From Costus lasius (Eukaryota > Streptophyta > Magnoliopsida > Zingiberales > Costaceae), in the NCBI GenBank assembly GCA_027563935.2, contig CM050447.1, forward strand, positions 16,147,501 through 16,211,500: 64,000 nt of DNA. The letters are read 5' to 3'. Made by a program: the position numbers and the translations under genes. Positions 11,401 to 27,963 of this stretch are shown here, piece after piece (within the stretch, counting starts at the first letter, position 1; every line of letters begins with the position of its first letter). Below the pieces are notes generated by a model. That model was not told the DNA's origin. It saw only the letters and a list, made by a program, of their open reading frames with translations, and searched no databases.

Positions 11401-14400
11401 CGAAAGCACCAAACAGGGAAGCTTTGTTTCAAATTTGGTTAAATCTAAAATCCAATTTAACCCAACATCCTCAGCTACTATTCCAATACGCAACAATGTT
11501 TATGGAGACACTAGAATTCAATATCCATTTATGGCATTGCTGCACAGCTAACTTTCCTCACCCAAGTCATAGAATTACTCATTGAACTAGTCTAACTACA
11601 ATCCCATCCTATAAAGTAAAATGTATACAAAGTAAGTTTACAATGTTTACGATAGGAAATATTGGTATAATTACCAATACCATATGAAGAAAAAAATGTA
11701 ATATATACTGAATCAACAATATTTGAATAGTATAATCAAATTTTTAAAAGCAAAAGTTGCCACATATGTATGAATAGTTTTTAAAAATAAAAATACAAAA
11801 ATGATTTCTTAAATTTTATTAAAAAGACAATTTTGTTTATCATTTCTATTAATATAATATATAAATATTTAGTTAATTATACTAGAGTAAAATATTCTTC
11901 GTTATACATAATCACTAATTAAGTATTATTTAATATATAAATTTATTAACAAATAAAATAAATATATGGTATTTAGAAACTAGAATTAAAATTTTTTAAT
12001 GTTTAAATTTTATGCATTCACATAATAAACTAAAGAAAGAGAATAGGAAAAATTATTTTACTTAAACCAATCAGTGATCAATTTAATTGTCATTCAAGAG
12101 GACTTTGGTTCTTCTTTCCCTTCAATCTCTTTGCCTTCAACTGGGTAGTAATGGGCATCAATTAATTGTGGCACCTAGTAAATGACACCCAAATGGCAAA
12201 CACTACTGGTGTGTATTAAGTGGTGTCGTTGTGAACTGCAGGTAGTGAGAGGAGATTCAAACAATGAGTGGTAAGGTTCGAAAAACCACAAGCTCTAGAT
12301 CACTTTTTGTGATTGATCCTAACTAGAAGAAAAGTTATCATAGTCATCTTCACTGAGAGATTAGTTTTTGTTTTCCTCCTCTACAATTATAGTGCTAAAT
12401 AGGGGTGTTCACGGTTAAATCTTATCCCGAACAGATTAGAACGGTTCGGCTATATTACAAACCGTTCTCAAACCAAAAAACCGGTTAACCACCGGTTTTT
12501 GGTTAACCGATTAAGAAAAATCTTTCTCCAATAATATTAAATATAAAATATATAAAATATTAAATATGTAAAATACAACCTGTAAATAATACTAAATATG
12601 TAAAATAATTAATTTTTAAATTGTAGTCAATAGGTTTTGAACTTATGACCAATTATCTTATAAAGTAATGTCTAACCATTGTACTAGATAAACAATCAAT
12701 TTACAAACTTAGGTTATATATATACATATATTCGGTCAATTCGGTTAACCGGTGAAAAATTTTTCTCCAAACCGTAACCGAACCGAACCATAAATTTATA
12801 AGCTAAAAACCGACCGTGAACCGAACCGATTAATTCGGTTAATCGTCCGAGCGGTTTGGTCGGTTAACCACGGTCTATCGGTTTTCTGGTTTTTTTAACA
12901 GCCCTAGTGCTAAAGTTTCTAGTGAATTGTTGGGATATCCCAATTCTTACAATTCAAACTCATTTACCTTGCAGATGGTGAGTATCTCTTCTAATTTTAT
13001 CTTGTTTCTTGCCAAACTCACTAATTTATTGTGTGTGAGAAATTGGGTAGAAATGAACCAGTAATTTTTATCTCAATCTACCTCAGCCTATCCAAATTGA
13101 TCTCCACTATCCTATAAATTATGCTATTTGTATAAGTTTTAGGGGCTTGTACATAAGTTACATATTCAACCACTGAATCTTTAATATGATCACCAGGGAA
13201 TGCATTTTTAGACTCCACAAAGCAGAATTGAAAAGTCTTCCATTTTACTAAATTCTTCATCACTTCAGCTTCAAGGGTTTATTGTCTTTAGACAGCATTG
13301 CGCTCAAATAATTCTACAAAAGAGGTGGTAAAGGTCAACAAGTTGAACTGCCTAGTGAAATTATGTTTTAGTAATATCACATAATTTCACATACTTGGTG
13401 AGGAAACTTGAACGACTCAATGGAGCTTGACAAGTCTCATATTTTTTTATTAAGCGCAATAACCTTCCCAATCTAACTCAACTATTCAATATAACAACAA
13501 CTCTTTTAAGTATGTTTGGCCAGTCCTCTACGTTGCATGTATCACCTAGAGCAAATTGTGATTCTCTCTCATGCAAACTAATCAATGCTACCCTTGTAAA
13601 GCTCTACTGCATAGATAAAGGGAGTTTGGTATCTTTTGAAAGCTTCACATAATCCAAACTGATCAAGTCTACCCTTGTAAAGCTCCACTGCATAGATAAA
13701 GAGAGTTTGGTATCTTTTGAAATCTTCACATAATCCACGATATTGACACTATTGGCCATAGGTGTCACAACTTTTGACTTTCTAGAGCATCTGTTGCTTC
13801 CATTTTGATCATATACCATAGAGCACCAACATGATATCTCACTTTCCTTTTTTAACTAAACATTTGCTATGTCCATTCTTTTCTTATTAGTGCATATGCG
13901 GCATAGTTCCATACTACTTGCCTAGCATGTAAAGTACACGCCACATAAATTTTAAGAAAGTGAACACTTTTATCCTTGAAGCGTTGTTTAGAGACCACTG
14001 CATATAAAAACTTGTGTCATCCCTTTGTAATATTCCTTTGAAAATCAAATTGATAGCTATTAACACTACACTTCGTGAGTTGTAAAGTTAACCACTCAAT
14101 ATATTGACTCATGGTATTATTATCGACATTAGCCATTGGTTTGCACACCCAAACTTTTCCACATACTGCTGGAATATTTCCACCAAAAAACTAATGGATT
14201 AGCAAGCTCAAGTTTTTTTTTAGAGCCGGGTCATTTGGCATCTTAGGTTGAATCTATGGTACATTCTCCAAGCACATTAGCCTCCTTAGAAAGTTTCTAA
14301 CCTAGGCATCTAGGAGGGAACATTTAACTTCTAATATGACTGATGCTAATGTTGTTAATTTGTTGTGTTGCGTACCTCCTTAAATTGCAAGTCAAGAGGT

Positions 14401-16535
14401 GATTTTTCCCTTAATGTTCTCTAAGCAATAGAGAATACACATGATGTGTCACTCATCAGACTCAGTGTCAAGGAAAAAGATATGCACCATCTTTCCTATT
14501 TTGCATGAACCCCAATCTCAAAATCATCTAGAAATCATTTATTGTGTCAAACTTGTCTCTTCCTCCAACATATATAGCATCATCATTCACTACTGCAATT
14601 GAAGTTGCTTTAAGATAGCTCAGCTTCACTAGGCTCTAGCTGTTTTTCCATCCATAAGACTAGTCATTTTATCTCAAACACTATTGTAAAGTTATGAGTT
14701 GCCCATGTCAACCATGGCATAAATCTATTTTTAAACTTGATCTGCATTATCAATTTTTGATTTGCCTTCGAAGAACCCTTCTTTCGCGACCCTTTCTCAT
14801 GAACTTGAATTACACTACGAAGTTTAAACATGCCCATACTTAAACTGCCAAATTTCTCTTTAAGTTTCCACCACTGTATCTACTACTAGAAGCAATATGA
14901 GCATAATCACTCCCAGTCAATACAGTTGGAGATGTGTGTCGCCTTCTTTCTTTTGGCCACCAGTAGCAAGGACTAGGCACTGCTCTTGAACATCTTTAAG
15001 ACTATTTCAAATAGTTCATATAACATTTCTTGGTTTTAAATCAAAGTTGTTCCAAAGCAAATGTTGTATTAACTACTAGTAGCTCAGATTTTCCAGACAT
15101 GTAAATGTGAAGGTTTTATTGTTAAATCTTGGAGGCCTAAAAATCAGATAAGAGTATCAGTTTGGCTTCAGCACATGCTTTTCATGTAGCTCTTGTATTT
15201 TGCTGCCCCTGCCTTTCTGACTCAGTGCAACTACAAACTTCAAACTCTTGTGCCAACTGTCCTTTATCGTTGAGAAATAAGGGCTTAATACTCTTATGCG
15301 TGAATTTCTATTTACAGCTCTATAAAGTCACTATTGCTGGTGTATACATCTTTTTATTGATATGAAGAAAATATGATAGCCAATAAACTTAAGATTCTGA
15401 AATTACCAGAAAATATTACAGTTTTTTTTTGTTAGAAAGATATAAATGGTCTTGTAGAAGCAAGAAAGCACATTCACTACAGAAATGGAAAAGAATTTTG
15501 AGATGTATCAGGTGATTTAAACAATGAAAGCATCACAGATCTTTTTCCCCGAGAATGAAAAGTTCTCTGAGCTAGTTATTATCTCAAAAAGGTTGCATTT
15601 AACATTGGAACATAGTGCTTGCTAGTTGTTTGTCCCTCAAGCTATGCGTTATGCCATTTCTAAATAGAAGGAAAACAATCAAAATGACTATATCAAATTT
15701 CTCTTCTGGCAGATTCCTCGTGGTTCTCCTTCACCTATATTCATGTTTACTGCCACATCTTATAGTAACAAGGCTGGGAGTGTATGGTTTTCGTTGTGGT
15801 TGAGGATGTAATTCAACTTAACAGAAAAAGTAGTTATATTAGCGCAATAGCATTTTCCCTCAATAAAATATAAAGAAGATTTGCCCACAGTAGTGTCAAT
15901 GTAATATACCTGGCAATCGGGCTGACCATCTCTTTGTGGGAGTTGATCTCTGTGCTGAGCTCCCTGCAAAACAGACGATTTTTAGTCTTAAGAAAACGAA
16001 CGAACAATATATTTATAAACAGATAGATGGAGTGAAAAGCTCAACTACAGTATAGCACAGCTCGATTAATTACTATTATAATATCAATTCATATCGCTCC
16101 CGTTGCTTCCTTTACCTGCCCGGTGATAGGAGGATGGTTATATTTGCACCTGCTTCCATAAGTGCATGAGCCTGTCCTCAAATAGGTGTTGCAATCAGGT
16201 TCTCCTCGGCGATCAGAGCCTAGAGTCGGCCGACCATTATCACCTTCACGGCCATCCCCGTCATCGATCTTTAAATTCATAACAGATTCTGCCATCAGGA
16301 ACCATCAAAACCAATAAAGTTCTTCGCTTACGACAAATTGTTCAAAAAATGAGTATCGTTCATGCTTCACGAAGAAAAGGGATTTCCCCCAAACGGATGA
16401 TCAATAACAACAGCAGCTTGATAAGAACGAGAAAAGAGAAGAATCCAATAATTACAGAAATTGAAAACCACCTTCAAGCTTCTCCGGCGAGGCTGAAGAG
16501 GAATTAGACAAGGCATTGTGCCCGGTGTCAGGCAT
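8407..16535 (-). CDS. CCCH zinc-finger protein with five fingers (ZFN type), seven exons
   Basis: Exons on the minus strand: 16535-16472, 16288-16116, 15963-15910, 10488-10372, 10227-9913, 9067-8822, 8745-8407, all with GT-AG borders, giving 435 residues. Five C-X8-C-X5-C-X3-H fingers begin at Cys54, 96, 141, 283 and 328, and every zinc ligand is present. They fall as three near the N-terminus and two later, separated by a Gly/Tyr- and Pro-rich linker ([12 protein letters not shown]). Short basic cores such as LRTGSC and KYNHP are typical of the plant ZFN1/C3H family, whose members bind RNA or DNA in the nucleus. The C-terminus repeats SYTAPQSDS. Intron 3 is 5421 bp and holds a hAT MITE; the others are 76-845 bp. 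The exact family member cannot be fixed. Confidence 0.9.
12400..12906. mobile_element. Non-autonomous hAT-type MITE in intron 3 of the CCCH gene
   Basis: The element starts TAGGGGTGTTCACGG and ends AACAGCCCTA, giving imperfect terminal inverted repeats. It is flanked by a perfect 8 bp target duplication GTGCTAAA (12392-12399 and 12907-12914), the hAT hallmark. Inside are mirrored runs rich in CGGTTAACC near both ends and an AT-rich middle; there is no coding capacity. A relative lies at 36639-37215. Confidence 0.9.
12915..15100. other. Unclassified degenerate sequence in intron 3 of the CCCH gene
   Basis: Moderately AT-rich sequence with scattered short open frames on the minus strand (for example 13078-13263 and 13604-13819) interrupted by many stops. 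It reads like an old decayed transposable element, but no domain is recognisable. Confidence 0.3.
13577..13738. repeat. Tandem duplication of 81 bp
   Basis: CCCTTGTAAAGCTC recurs 81 bp apart (about 13591 and 13672) and the two copies, each containing GTTTGGTATCTTTTGAAA, are nearly identical, so the duplication is fairly recent. Confidence 0.85.
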
Positions 16536-16839
16536 CGGAATGGCTGATCGATCGATCGAAAAATCAATCAAACAAAAGCAGTAACTGCGAACTTGTTCTC
16601 TTGGAATCCCGAGCTTGATCGCCGTCTCCCCCCAGCTCCAATCAACGCAAGGTTCTGCACAAAGGGGCAGAATTTGAGGCAGAAAAGAGGCGACAACAGT
16701 AGCTTTCCCACGAGATTAGATCTGCCTACGGATAAATCGAATAAAATCATAGGTTTCCTCTTTCAATCGTTATCGCCCCATACCCTTTATGCTTTTTATC
16801 CTTGCAAAATAAACACAGACGGAGGAAGCTGAGGAAGTG

Positions 16840-17720
16840 GCAGTGTACCATTATTTTTTTTTCTTATTGATTTTTATTACTTGCGAGCTTAATAAATTTG
16901 ACTTGGCTTAAGGTCCTCCATTCATGGTAAATTTCCACATATAACCCTTCGAAGTTTATATTTCTACTTTTAAACTGTTCATTAAAATTTTACAAGGGTG
17001 GAAGTGCGAGAAAGTATGTTTCACAGTCATGGCACGCCAGGGCGGTCGCGACTCGCGCGTGGCGGTGGATCGCCCTTCTAGATCACATATCTAGACTGAG
17101 ACAGGGAACAGATATTGGGGCGACAAGTTGCAGACTCCGGAAATGACGTCAACGATGACGATCGAAGCAAGTGATCTGGAAGGGGAGAGTTGTGTGCGCT
17201 GTTATGTGCCAGAGCGGGAATCCTACATCATAGGTGCCGCCTGTGAAGATCAGCTGTTCGCTCCCTGACATCGCCAGGATTCTGCCTCCACGTGGAGAGT
17301 CATGGTTTTCGAAGCGAAATTACGTATGTGAGTTTTAGTTGTTTCGTGCGGGGTAAAGTACAGCCGATCCTTTCAACTACTGTTAGGGAAAGACCAGATT
17401 CACCCGTTTATGCACCTACCTTTCTCATGCGGGCTCCACAACGGACCACCGGATGTTGATCTCGTGGTTGGAACTTGGACGCAGTGAGCAGCTGGTCGTC
17501 GCTGCGGTCCCCGAGAATCCTTCGACCCACTCGCGATTGGAAGGATCGCGACTTGGAGCCTACGTGTTAGCATGCGCAGCCGTCCGATCACTCCATCAAA
17601 GTTTTGATCCACCAGTGGACGGTAGCAGTGGCCAGTGAGGAAGTAACGTGCAACTTGTACGTACCTTCTCATAGTGCCGAAAAAAAAAATAATCCGCATA
17701 AAGAATCTTGCGGACGCGCA
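16840..17720 (-). promoter_or_regulatory. Upstream region of the CCCH gene with a cluster of ACGT-core sites
   Basis: A GC-richer island upstream of the CCCH gene start (16535, minus). It holds a palindromic TGACGTCA at 17144-17151, a 12 bp palindrome CTCCACGTGGAG with a G-box core at 17286-17297, and further ACGT cores near 17322, 17560, 17647 and 17720. ACGT cores are bound by plant bZIP factors, for example in ABA responses. Location suggests promoter function; binding is not shown. Confidence 0.4.
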
Positions 17721-17759
17721 CGTGTTAAGCAAGCTTATTAATTATGGCACGAACTAGAA

Positions 17760-20160
17760 AAAATCTACATAAGATTGCATTCGTCCAAACTTAGCTTAGG
17801 GAGATGAGAATATTTCCTTTCATAATTTTTAGAAATATATTTTGGATTTATACTTTTTGCAATATATATAATCTCAAGTACCTCCACAGTTCATTGTTTT
17901 AGTCGACGATACTATCTCAAGTACTATTCAATTTATGATTTGTTTAAAGTGTCACTAAATTCCTTACTTTTAAATAAATCAAACTTCTACATAATATCAA
18001 AGTAATTAATAAAATTATAAAAATAAATACATATTCATTACTTAACTACTACTTGTGACAAGGCATTTACCTTTTTTTATGATTCAAATCTCAACACACT
18101 CATTACGTAGTTGTAAATAATAAGGTCTTGAGTTTAATTCCCGCTCTCATTACTTAATTTACCTATGGCAAAAAAAAAAAAAAATCTCAACACACTCATT
18201 TGAGCTATCTCTAGGTTTCTTATAAGTCCAATCAATAAATTAAATTTTATAACAGGGAACTAAATATCATAGGTGTAGCCAATATTAAAGTAATTTGAGC
18301 TCAGAACTTAACAAAATTTCTTCAAATAAACATTAATCCTATTTATATGTTTGTTTAATCTTATAAATATTTTTAAAATAAATATATATATTTTTTTTTT
18401 TTCAAATAATGATGGGTACTCCTCATAATTGTTGGAATCACTTAACTCCAAATTATAGAATGCGCCTCATGTGAGTGAAAGAGGTGTGATGATTGAGGTT
18501 AGCAACGGAGATTTGATGCTTGAGTGGGAAGTGAGCTGTAGAGGAGACAAGTGACTCAGAAAGAAAGTAGAAATTATTGAAATTAAGGTTTAGATCTAGT
18601 TTTTTTTATGGTTTAGGCTTCTCAGTTTATTATTTATCATAGTTTTGTAACTTCCTCAGTTTCTTGAGCACTTGCAGCTCAATCAAGGGTTGTTGAGTAA
18701 AGTTGAGTAACATTATAATAGTTAATCGAGTTAAATTGATCTATGTATTTATGATCTAACTAGACTGATTGATTTTTTAAGTAGCGAAGGAGTATACTTA
18801 ATTATAATGCAAATATGAGTACACCTTATCCCAATCAACCTAATTTCAGATTTACCCTAGGAGGGTTAATAAGTTGGATTGAGTTTTACCTGCTCTAGCC
18901 AAATTGGTGGGGAGCAGAAATAATGAACAGTTGTCAATCTATAATTGGTCTTAATTTGCATTGGATTCTCCATCTCGCTGACGGACATGAAGCATTAAAT
19001 TTACTTCGAATCTTTTGAAATATATACATATAGTTACTATACAAATTGCATTATTTAATTCTAAGAACAAGAAACATTGAGCTAGGCCAAACGGACGTCA
19101 GGGTCACCTTGAGTCAACCTTATTTCCATTACATATTTCATGTCAAAATCAAATGAGCGGGCCAAGGGTCAGATACTCAGATCTAGTTGGGATAAAAATA
19201 TTCTGTACCTAGGTCCAGAAATCTTAGAATGAAGGTACTGAAGATAGTCAATTAATCAAACAAGATTTAGTTTGGTCAATATGATAAGACAGGAACGACA
19301 AAATAAAAAAAAATAAAAAAAATTTCTTTTTATTTTTATATAAAAAAACTTATGTCCAATTATGCTATACTTGACAAAACCTGACCTAACCCGCTGATTC
19401 GACCCAACTCAATACGAAGTTAGGTAAGTTTGGATCAGTCATAATCGTGTTCGGGTCATAAACAGGTTAATCCGTTTATGACACAAAAATAATCAGATCG
19501 TGTCGAATTGTAAACGGGTTGACCCACTTAACTCGATTATATTATATATTTATGTGTAAAAAATTTAAATATAGGTTTATCTAATTCTCATTGCTGGCCC
19601 ATAAACCCAAATATATTCTAACTATCTTTTAATCCAGATTTTGGTCCACACATAATTCTAAAATTTTATTAATTTATTATTTATATTTAAAATATAAAAA
19701 ATAAATGAATTATTCGGGTCGTGTTGGGTTGACCTGATTATATTCGGATCGTGTTCGTGTTAGACAATTTGACCTAATTAATTAAACAGATGTGTTCAAG
19801 TTGACTTAATCGAGTTATAGATGATAATTGATATGATCTATTTATAATCCACTAATTCGAATTACCCTATCTAAATTATGCACGATTGAGGAACTACGAC
19901 CTGGGCTTCTACTAAACTTTTTTGCATTCTGAACTTTTTGACGTACTAATTTATTTGGATCAAATGACTCAAAAATGACTGGCATACTTCTTCATACTTC
20001 TCTGAGCAAAATTTGATATTTTTTCTGTGTCACTCGCCTAAATCATTTAAGTGGCATTATCTTATTTGCCACTGCTTAAAATTTTCTTGTCTGTACTCAG
20101 AATATTTATATCATCTAGATTGCCCTTTGATTTAAATATATGTAACTAGTCTAATCATGG
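17760..20160. other. AT-rich intergenic stretch with old repeats
   Basis: No coding sequence recognised. It holds the SINE-like retroposon at 18105-18181 and, at about 19380-19860, degenerate sequence with repeated words such as GGGTTGACC and CGTGTTCGGGT in both orientations, typical of a decayed transposon that I cannot classify. Confidence 0.4.
18105..18181 (+). mobile_element. Short, 5'-truncated SINE-like retroposon
   Basis: A 77 bp insert ending in a run of about 13 A is flanked by a perfect 19 bp direct repeat (AAATCTCAACACACTCATT at 18086-18104 and 18182-18200). Long duplications plus a poly(A) end are the signature of LINE-mobilised RNA. The insert contains GAGTTTAATTCCCGC, similar to a tRNA-type B box, which suggests the front of a tRNA-derived SINE was lost. 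Confidence 0.8.
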
Positions 20161-21445
20161 ATTTCAAACGTTAAATTATTGTACATAACATCGACTCACC
20201 GCAACACAAGAAGTCTTCTGCCAAGGAACTCAGCCTCAGGAATCTCCAATCCCAAATCTAAACCATGTGCGGCCTTCAATTGTTCTGTAGTACCACGTAA
20301 AGCATGACCATCTCATGGACCTGCAAACAACCACAATAAATTTCCTACGACCACTCAAAAAGCTGCAAGAAGTTCACTCTCAAAAGTCTCATCACATATC
20401 TGAAGCAATTGCACACCTTTGTATTGTAACATCAACGAGAAATTGAGAGCAAAATTCCACATCTGTGCTGTAAAAATAAATGAAAAATTAACGTGCTGTT
20501 TAACTTCTCAGCGGCAAGGAAATGTCAAGTCAAAAATCTGATCTTTTCTCTACGTCAACTGCAAGGCACACTGCCCTGAATTCTTGGAGTCATAACTGCT
20601 CTATGTCAGCGAATTGATGCGACCTCTGGGACATAAATGAGGTGTACCAAAGCCCTAAACACAGATGGATATAAGCAATTTTCATAACATGCAACGTCAG
20701 GAGCAACAGTGGTGTATAAGGTCTTTGATGGGAACATGTCCCTGATTTCATATCACATACCTTGCCAGCTGCGCTAAACCTTTTGACTTTTTGAGGGCCA
20801 CATTTAAGTTATTCTTCCAGGATCAGGTCATGCTTAGGCATGAGATGTAAATTCCAACAGCAGCAGTCCCTTGTGAATATATTGAAGTTCCAAAACATAT
20901 TATTGGCATAGTGCTTACCGCCATCATATGACTGGTCACCCTTTGACAAAATTAATCGAAGCAATAGCTCCAACTAACAGAAAATCCAACCTATGACCTC
21001 GTTCTAAAAGATTGGAGTCATATTTTACACATATTCGTTTAGTTTGAAGGTAAGCAGTGGTACAAGATGCCGCTGCCTACATTCTACTCGGTTGTTCAAC
21101 CTGTAACATGCACTGAATCCACAAAAGTTGGTCGAACTTACAGTATTTATTGAAGATGTCTGTATACAAGACAAAGAAATGGTCAAAAGAATCAATGTGT
21201 TCTTTCATTTTTGGCGACATCTGAAAAGGAAACAGATAATAACACTTTCCCCAGATACAGGGAACCTGAACAGGCGGATGAATTGCAATCAACCCTGAGA
21301 CACATCATGTGATGAGGCAGAATAGCAGCACTTAGGTTAGGAAGGGAGGACAAATATGATCACTTACTGATATCCTTGTGGAAATGTGTGCGTGTGCAAG
21401 TGGATGGAACTTGCGAAAGTGTGTGGACGTGCGAGTGGATGGAAC
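20161..21445 (-). other. Region downstream of the phosphatase gene, probably 3' UTR and spacer
   Basis: No long open frame. It has several acceptor- and donor-like sites on the minus strand and a short coding-looking stretch at about 20190-20305, so a spliced 3' UTR or remains of another gene are possible. No product can be named. Confidence 0.3.
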
Positions 21446-24907
<3,462 letters not shown>

Positions 24908-25122
24908 CTAATAGTATGTCTTTGTTTATTCTTTTTTTTTAAACCCAGATATTCCATGCTAATTATACGATGCACTATTCTTTCGAAATAAAATGATAAA
25001 AAGTGAATTTCTCTCAATAAATTTCTCAAAGAGTTCTATTAGAGTGGAAATTAGTTTACCAAAAATGGTATTTGAGACGTAAGAAAAAAATTTATCAAAA
25101 TTAAATATCACATAGTAATAGT

Positions 25123-25498
25123 TAAGGGTGAGTGGTACTAACTAGTACCGAATTACCGTAACAAAAATTTTAATATTCAATATATTATGGTATCTATTTT
25201 GGTATTTTGTACTATATTATGATATTATTATTTTAGTATTTCGATATTAATATCAATTTTTTAATTAGGATTAGGATACCATATCGATATCTAAATGTTA
25301 AGTCTGAAAAATCTCAAAGTTCCAAACTCTTAAATATATATTTTTTTATTTTTAATTTAATTTAATAATATTATTTTATATCTTTTAAAATTTTAATTTA
25401 ATTTAATAATAATGTAGTATTTTGGTACTATAGTACCAATACCTAAAATTTAAAATTCGAGAATTCAATACTAAAAATTCAATGCCAACATACCCCTA
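25123..25498. mobile_element. hAT-type MITE, main part; its last bases lie at 29900-29903
   Basis: Starts TAAGGGTGAG and ends ATACCCCTA, giving short imperfect inverted termini. The 8 bp target duplication GTAATAGT is at 25115-25122 on the left, and reappears at 29904-29911, after 4.4 kb of later LTR insertions placed in its last five bases. The inside is AT-rich with GGTACTA/TAGTACC words. It is the oldest layer of the nested stack. Confidence 0.8.
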
Positions 25499-26002
25499 GT
25501 GTTAGGCCCTGGGCTCCCCGGTTCAGCCCAGGAGAGGTTCGGCTCAGGCCCGGACCCAAGCCCAAAGGCACGCGATGCAAACGGAATTCGGATTTCGAAT
25601 TCCGAAATCGAATTCAGATACGGAAGACGCGGAACGCAGCTCGGCTTCGTCTTCAGCAGACGACGCGGATGCGGTGAAGACAACGTCCGAGTTCGGCGGA
25701 CGTTGGCGAGAGAAGCGGAGATTGGAGTCGGACGCGGCGACGTCTGCTCCACTCGGAGAAAATGCGGACGCAGCGAAGTGCCGACGTCGTCTTCGCCACG
25801 AGAATCGGACGCGGCAGGCGACCAGCACGGAGCGGAAATCCCGGACGCGGACGGCGGGCGCGTCTCCGCGAGACCCGGACGCAGACGGGGTCGGCGTGAG
25901 GCGGCTTCCTCTCTTTAAAAGGAGCAGAAGGGCGATCGAGCAAGGGTCGTCGGCGAGATCAGCAGGCGAGGGGTGAGCGACGGAAAGCTTGAGAGACGTG
26001 AG

Positions 26003-27963
26003 TGTTGGTGTATATGCCCTAGGACCTAGTTTTGGTCCATCTTTGTACTACTTAACTCTGATATTCATATATCTTTCTGGCATTGTCGTTATCATTGTTT
26101 GTCTACACCTGCGATTGTGTACTTACATGATAATGTCCCTGGAGACAGATTAGATCTGTGCTCAAATAATTGTCCCCAGTCGATGTACTTGAGTGGATAT
26201 GGGACAGCTCTGGTACTTGAGAGACTGGTATGTGGGCTGGTTAGGCACGTGATGTTAACGCAGACACATGAGTATATCATTGGAGGATATACTGGATAGA
26301 CCCGCTATGAGGCTATGACTTGGTGTCATGAGTTATCCTCATAAGTGACAGGAGATGCATTGATCCCTTGACTTGAGGTCATTGATCATTCTATATGGTT
26401 AGAGACTTGCTTTGATACAACCTAACACCTTGCCGTAGCTGGGAGGTCATAACAGTTGTTATTGAGCATGTCGCGACCCATATGAGAAGATCAATGGACA
26501 GACATAGGATTTGCCCCTTCCCTAGGGAAGTATGATATCCATGGAGCTCCTTTATGGTTCTATGACTGAGAGTGTATGGCCATACCCAGGTGAGAACCTG
26601 TTTTAGTCATAGCCATGTGATTGGATGAAAACAAGTGGTGACACACTTGTCCAATTGGATATCAGTTCGGCAAAGAGACTGTAATGCATCTGTACCTAGT
26701 TGCGATGATGGGGATGTCGATGTCGATATCCATTCCAATGACCTGGGTAGCAGCGATGCACTGCTAGGTGTCACTCACTGCTTGTGATGACCTCTGGTCA
26801 CTACTGCCAGCGTCAGAGGAACCTACAGGGTCGCACACCTTGATACTTGAGTTCTCGTATTGATCGGGAAGCCTTATGATCGAGTTATTGGATAACTCGA
26901 ATCTAATTGGGAGATTTCATCAGCGCCAATGGGCCTGATGATTGGCGCTGATGAAATGGAAGAATGTTATTGGAGCCAAACTTCATTTTTGGCAGGTTGA
27001 CCCGTATTTGACCAAGGTTGGTCACATTTGAATTAGGGTTGCATTGGATTGGATCCAAGTGCTTAATCAACCCATGTAATGAAGTTTGGGCTAGCTCATT
27101 ATCCAATGAGGCCCAATAACAAGTTCTCATGAAGAGATGAGAGGCTAAAAGGGTATAATGGGGAGAAACATGAACCATTAAGCGCCTAGGGGCATAATGG
27201 GGTCATGTTGGCGCCTTTGCTTCTTTATGGAAGTAAAGGGCGCCTCCCCTCTCTTGCTAGGATGGAATGAATGCCTTTATGGCATTGCTTGAGGCACAAG
27301 GCAAGGCCTTGGCGCACAAGGAAAGGCGTGGGAACAAAAGGAAAGGTTGAATGAGAATTATGGAAATGTCTTGGAGACTTTCCTTGTCTCAAACCTCCTC
27401 ATCCTAGCCCTACATTTGTCATGATCCTAGCCATTACCCTAACCGCCTCTTGCCCTATAAATGTGACCCTAGTCGCCCCCTCTTGCGGGTAATCAATCCT
27501 TGAAGGCGTGAACACAAGGAGAGGGGCGAGTGCTTGGAGCAAGGGCGCATCTTCCATAACCGCAAGCCTCTTCCTCCTTTCCTCTTGGTGCAAGGACATC
27601 TAGGGCTTGGCGGCTTGGGCGGTTTTCCCTCTTCACTTGGCGCATCTTTTCTCTAGGTGGTGCAAGAGAAGTAAAACATCTTCCTAAGGCTTGGATCTTC
27701 TTCCCGAGGCTAGCACCGGGCGTGGAAGAAGAGGACTCGAGGGATCCATGTGTGTGAGACTGCAGAGGGTGCACGCTTGGGCGCCTATCACGACATCGAC
27801 CTCATCTTGCTCTAAGGTATTTACTAACTCATCGTGTCGACTCCCTTGCTTGCGATCTTCACTGGGTTTTTGGGACCGGCCTGTTTCGGGGACATTCTTC
27901 CGCCGCGTAAAATGTATGTCTATGACTCTAAAAATTGTAAAATGTCCCCGGGGTTTCCCAACA
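26003..27963 (+). mobile_element. Nested solo LTR of 1961 bp
   Basis: Starts TGTTGGTGTATATGCC and ends GGTTTCCCAACA, with short TGTTGG/CCAACA inverted termini and a perfect 5 bp duplication GTGAG at 25998-26002 and 27964-27968. CCTATAAATG near 27455 is a likely TATA box. No gag or pol, primer site or polypurine tract is found, which fits a solo LTR left by recombination. Confidence 0.8.
26914..26957. repeat. Perfect 17 bp inverted repeat with 10 nt loop
   Basis: ATTTCATCAGCGCCAAT at 26914-26930 is the exact reverse complement of 26941-26957. It lies inside the nested solo LTR and could form a hairpin in RNA or DNA. Confidence 0.9.

Noticed and set aside
20190..20310. Short coding-looking stretch on the minus strand (GHALRGTTEQLKAA, ending in VLR stop)
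   Set aside because: Only about 37 codons, no matching upstream exon could be joined, and no family recognised; it may be a remnant exon, but the support is too weak to annotate.
25499..25976. Long overlapping GC-rich frames on both strands
   Set aside because: They sit in the left part of the solo LTR; composition explains them and no protein family fits.
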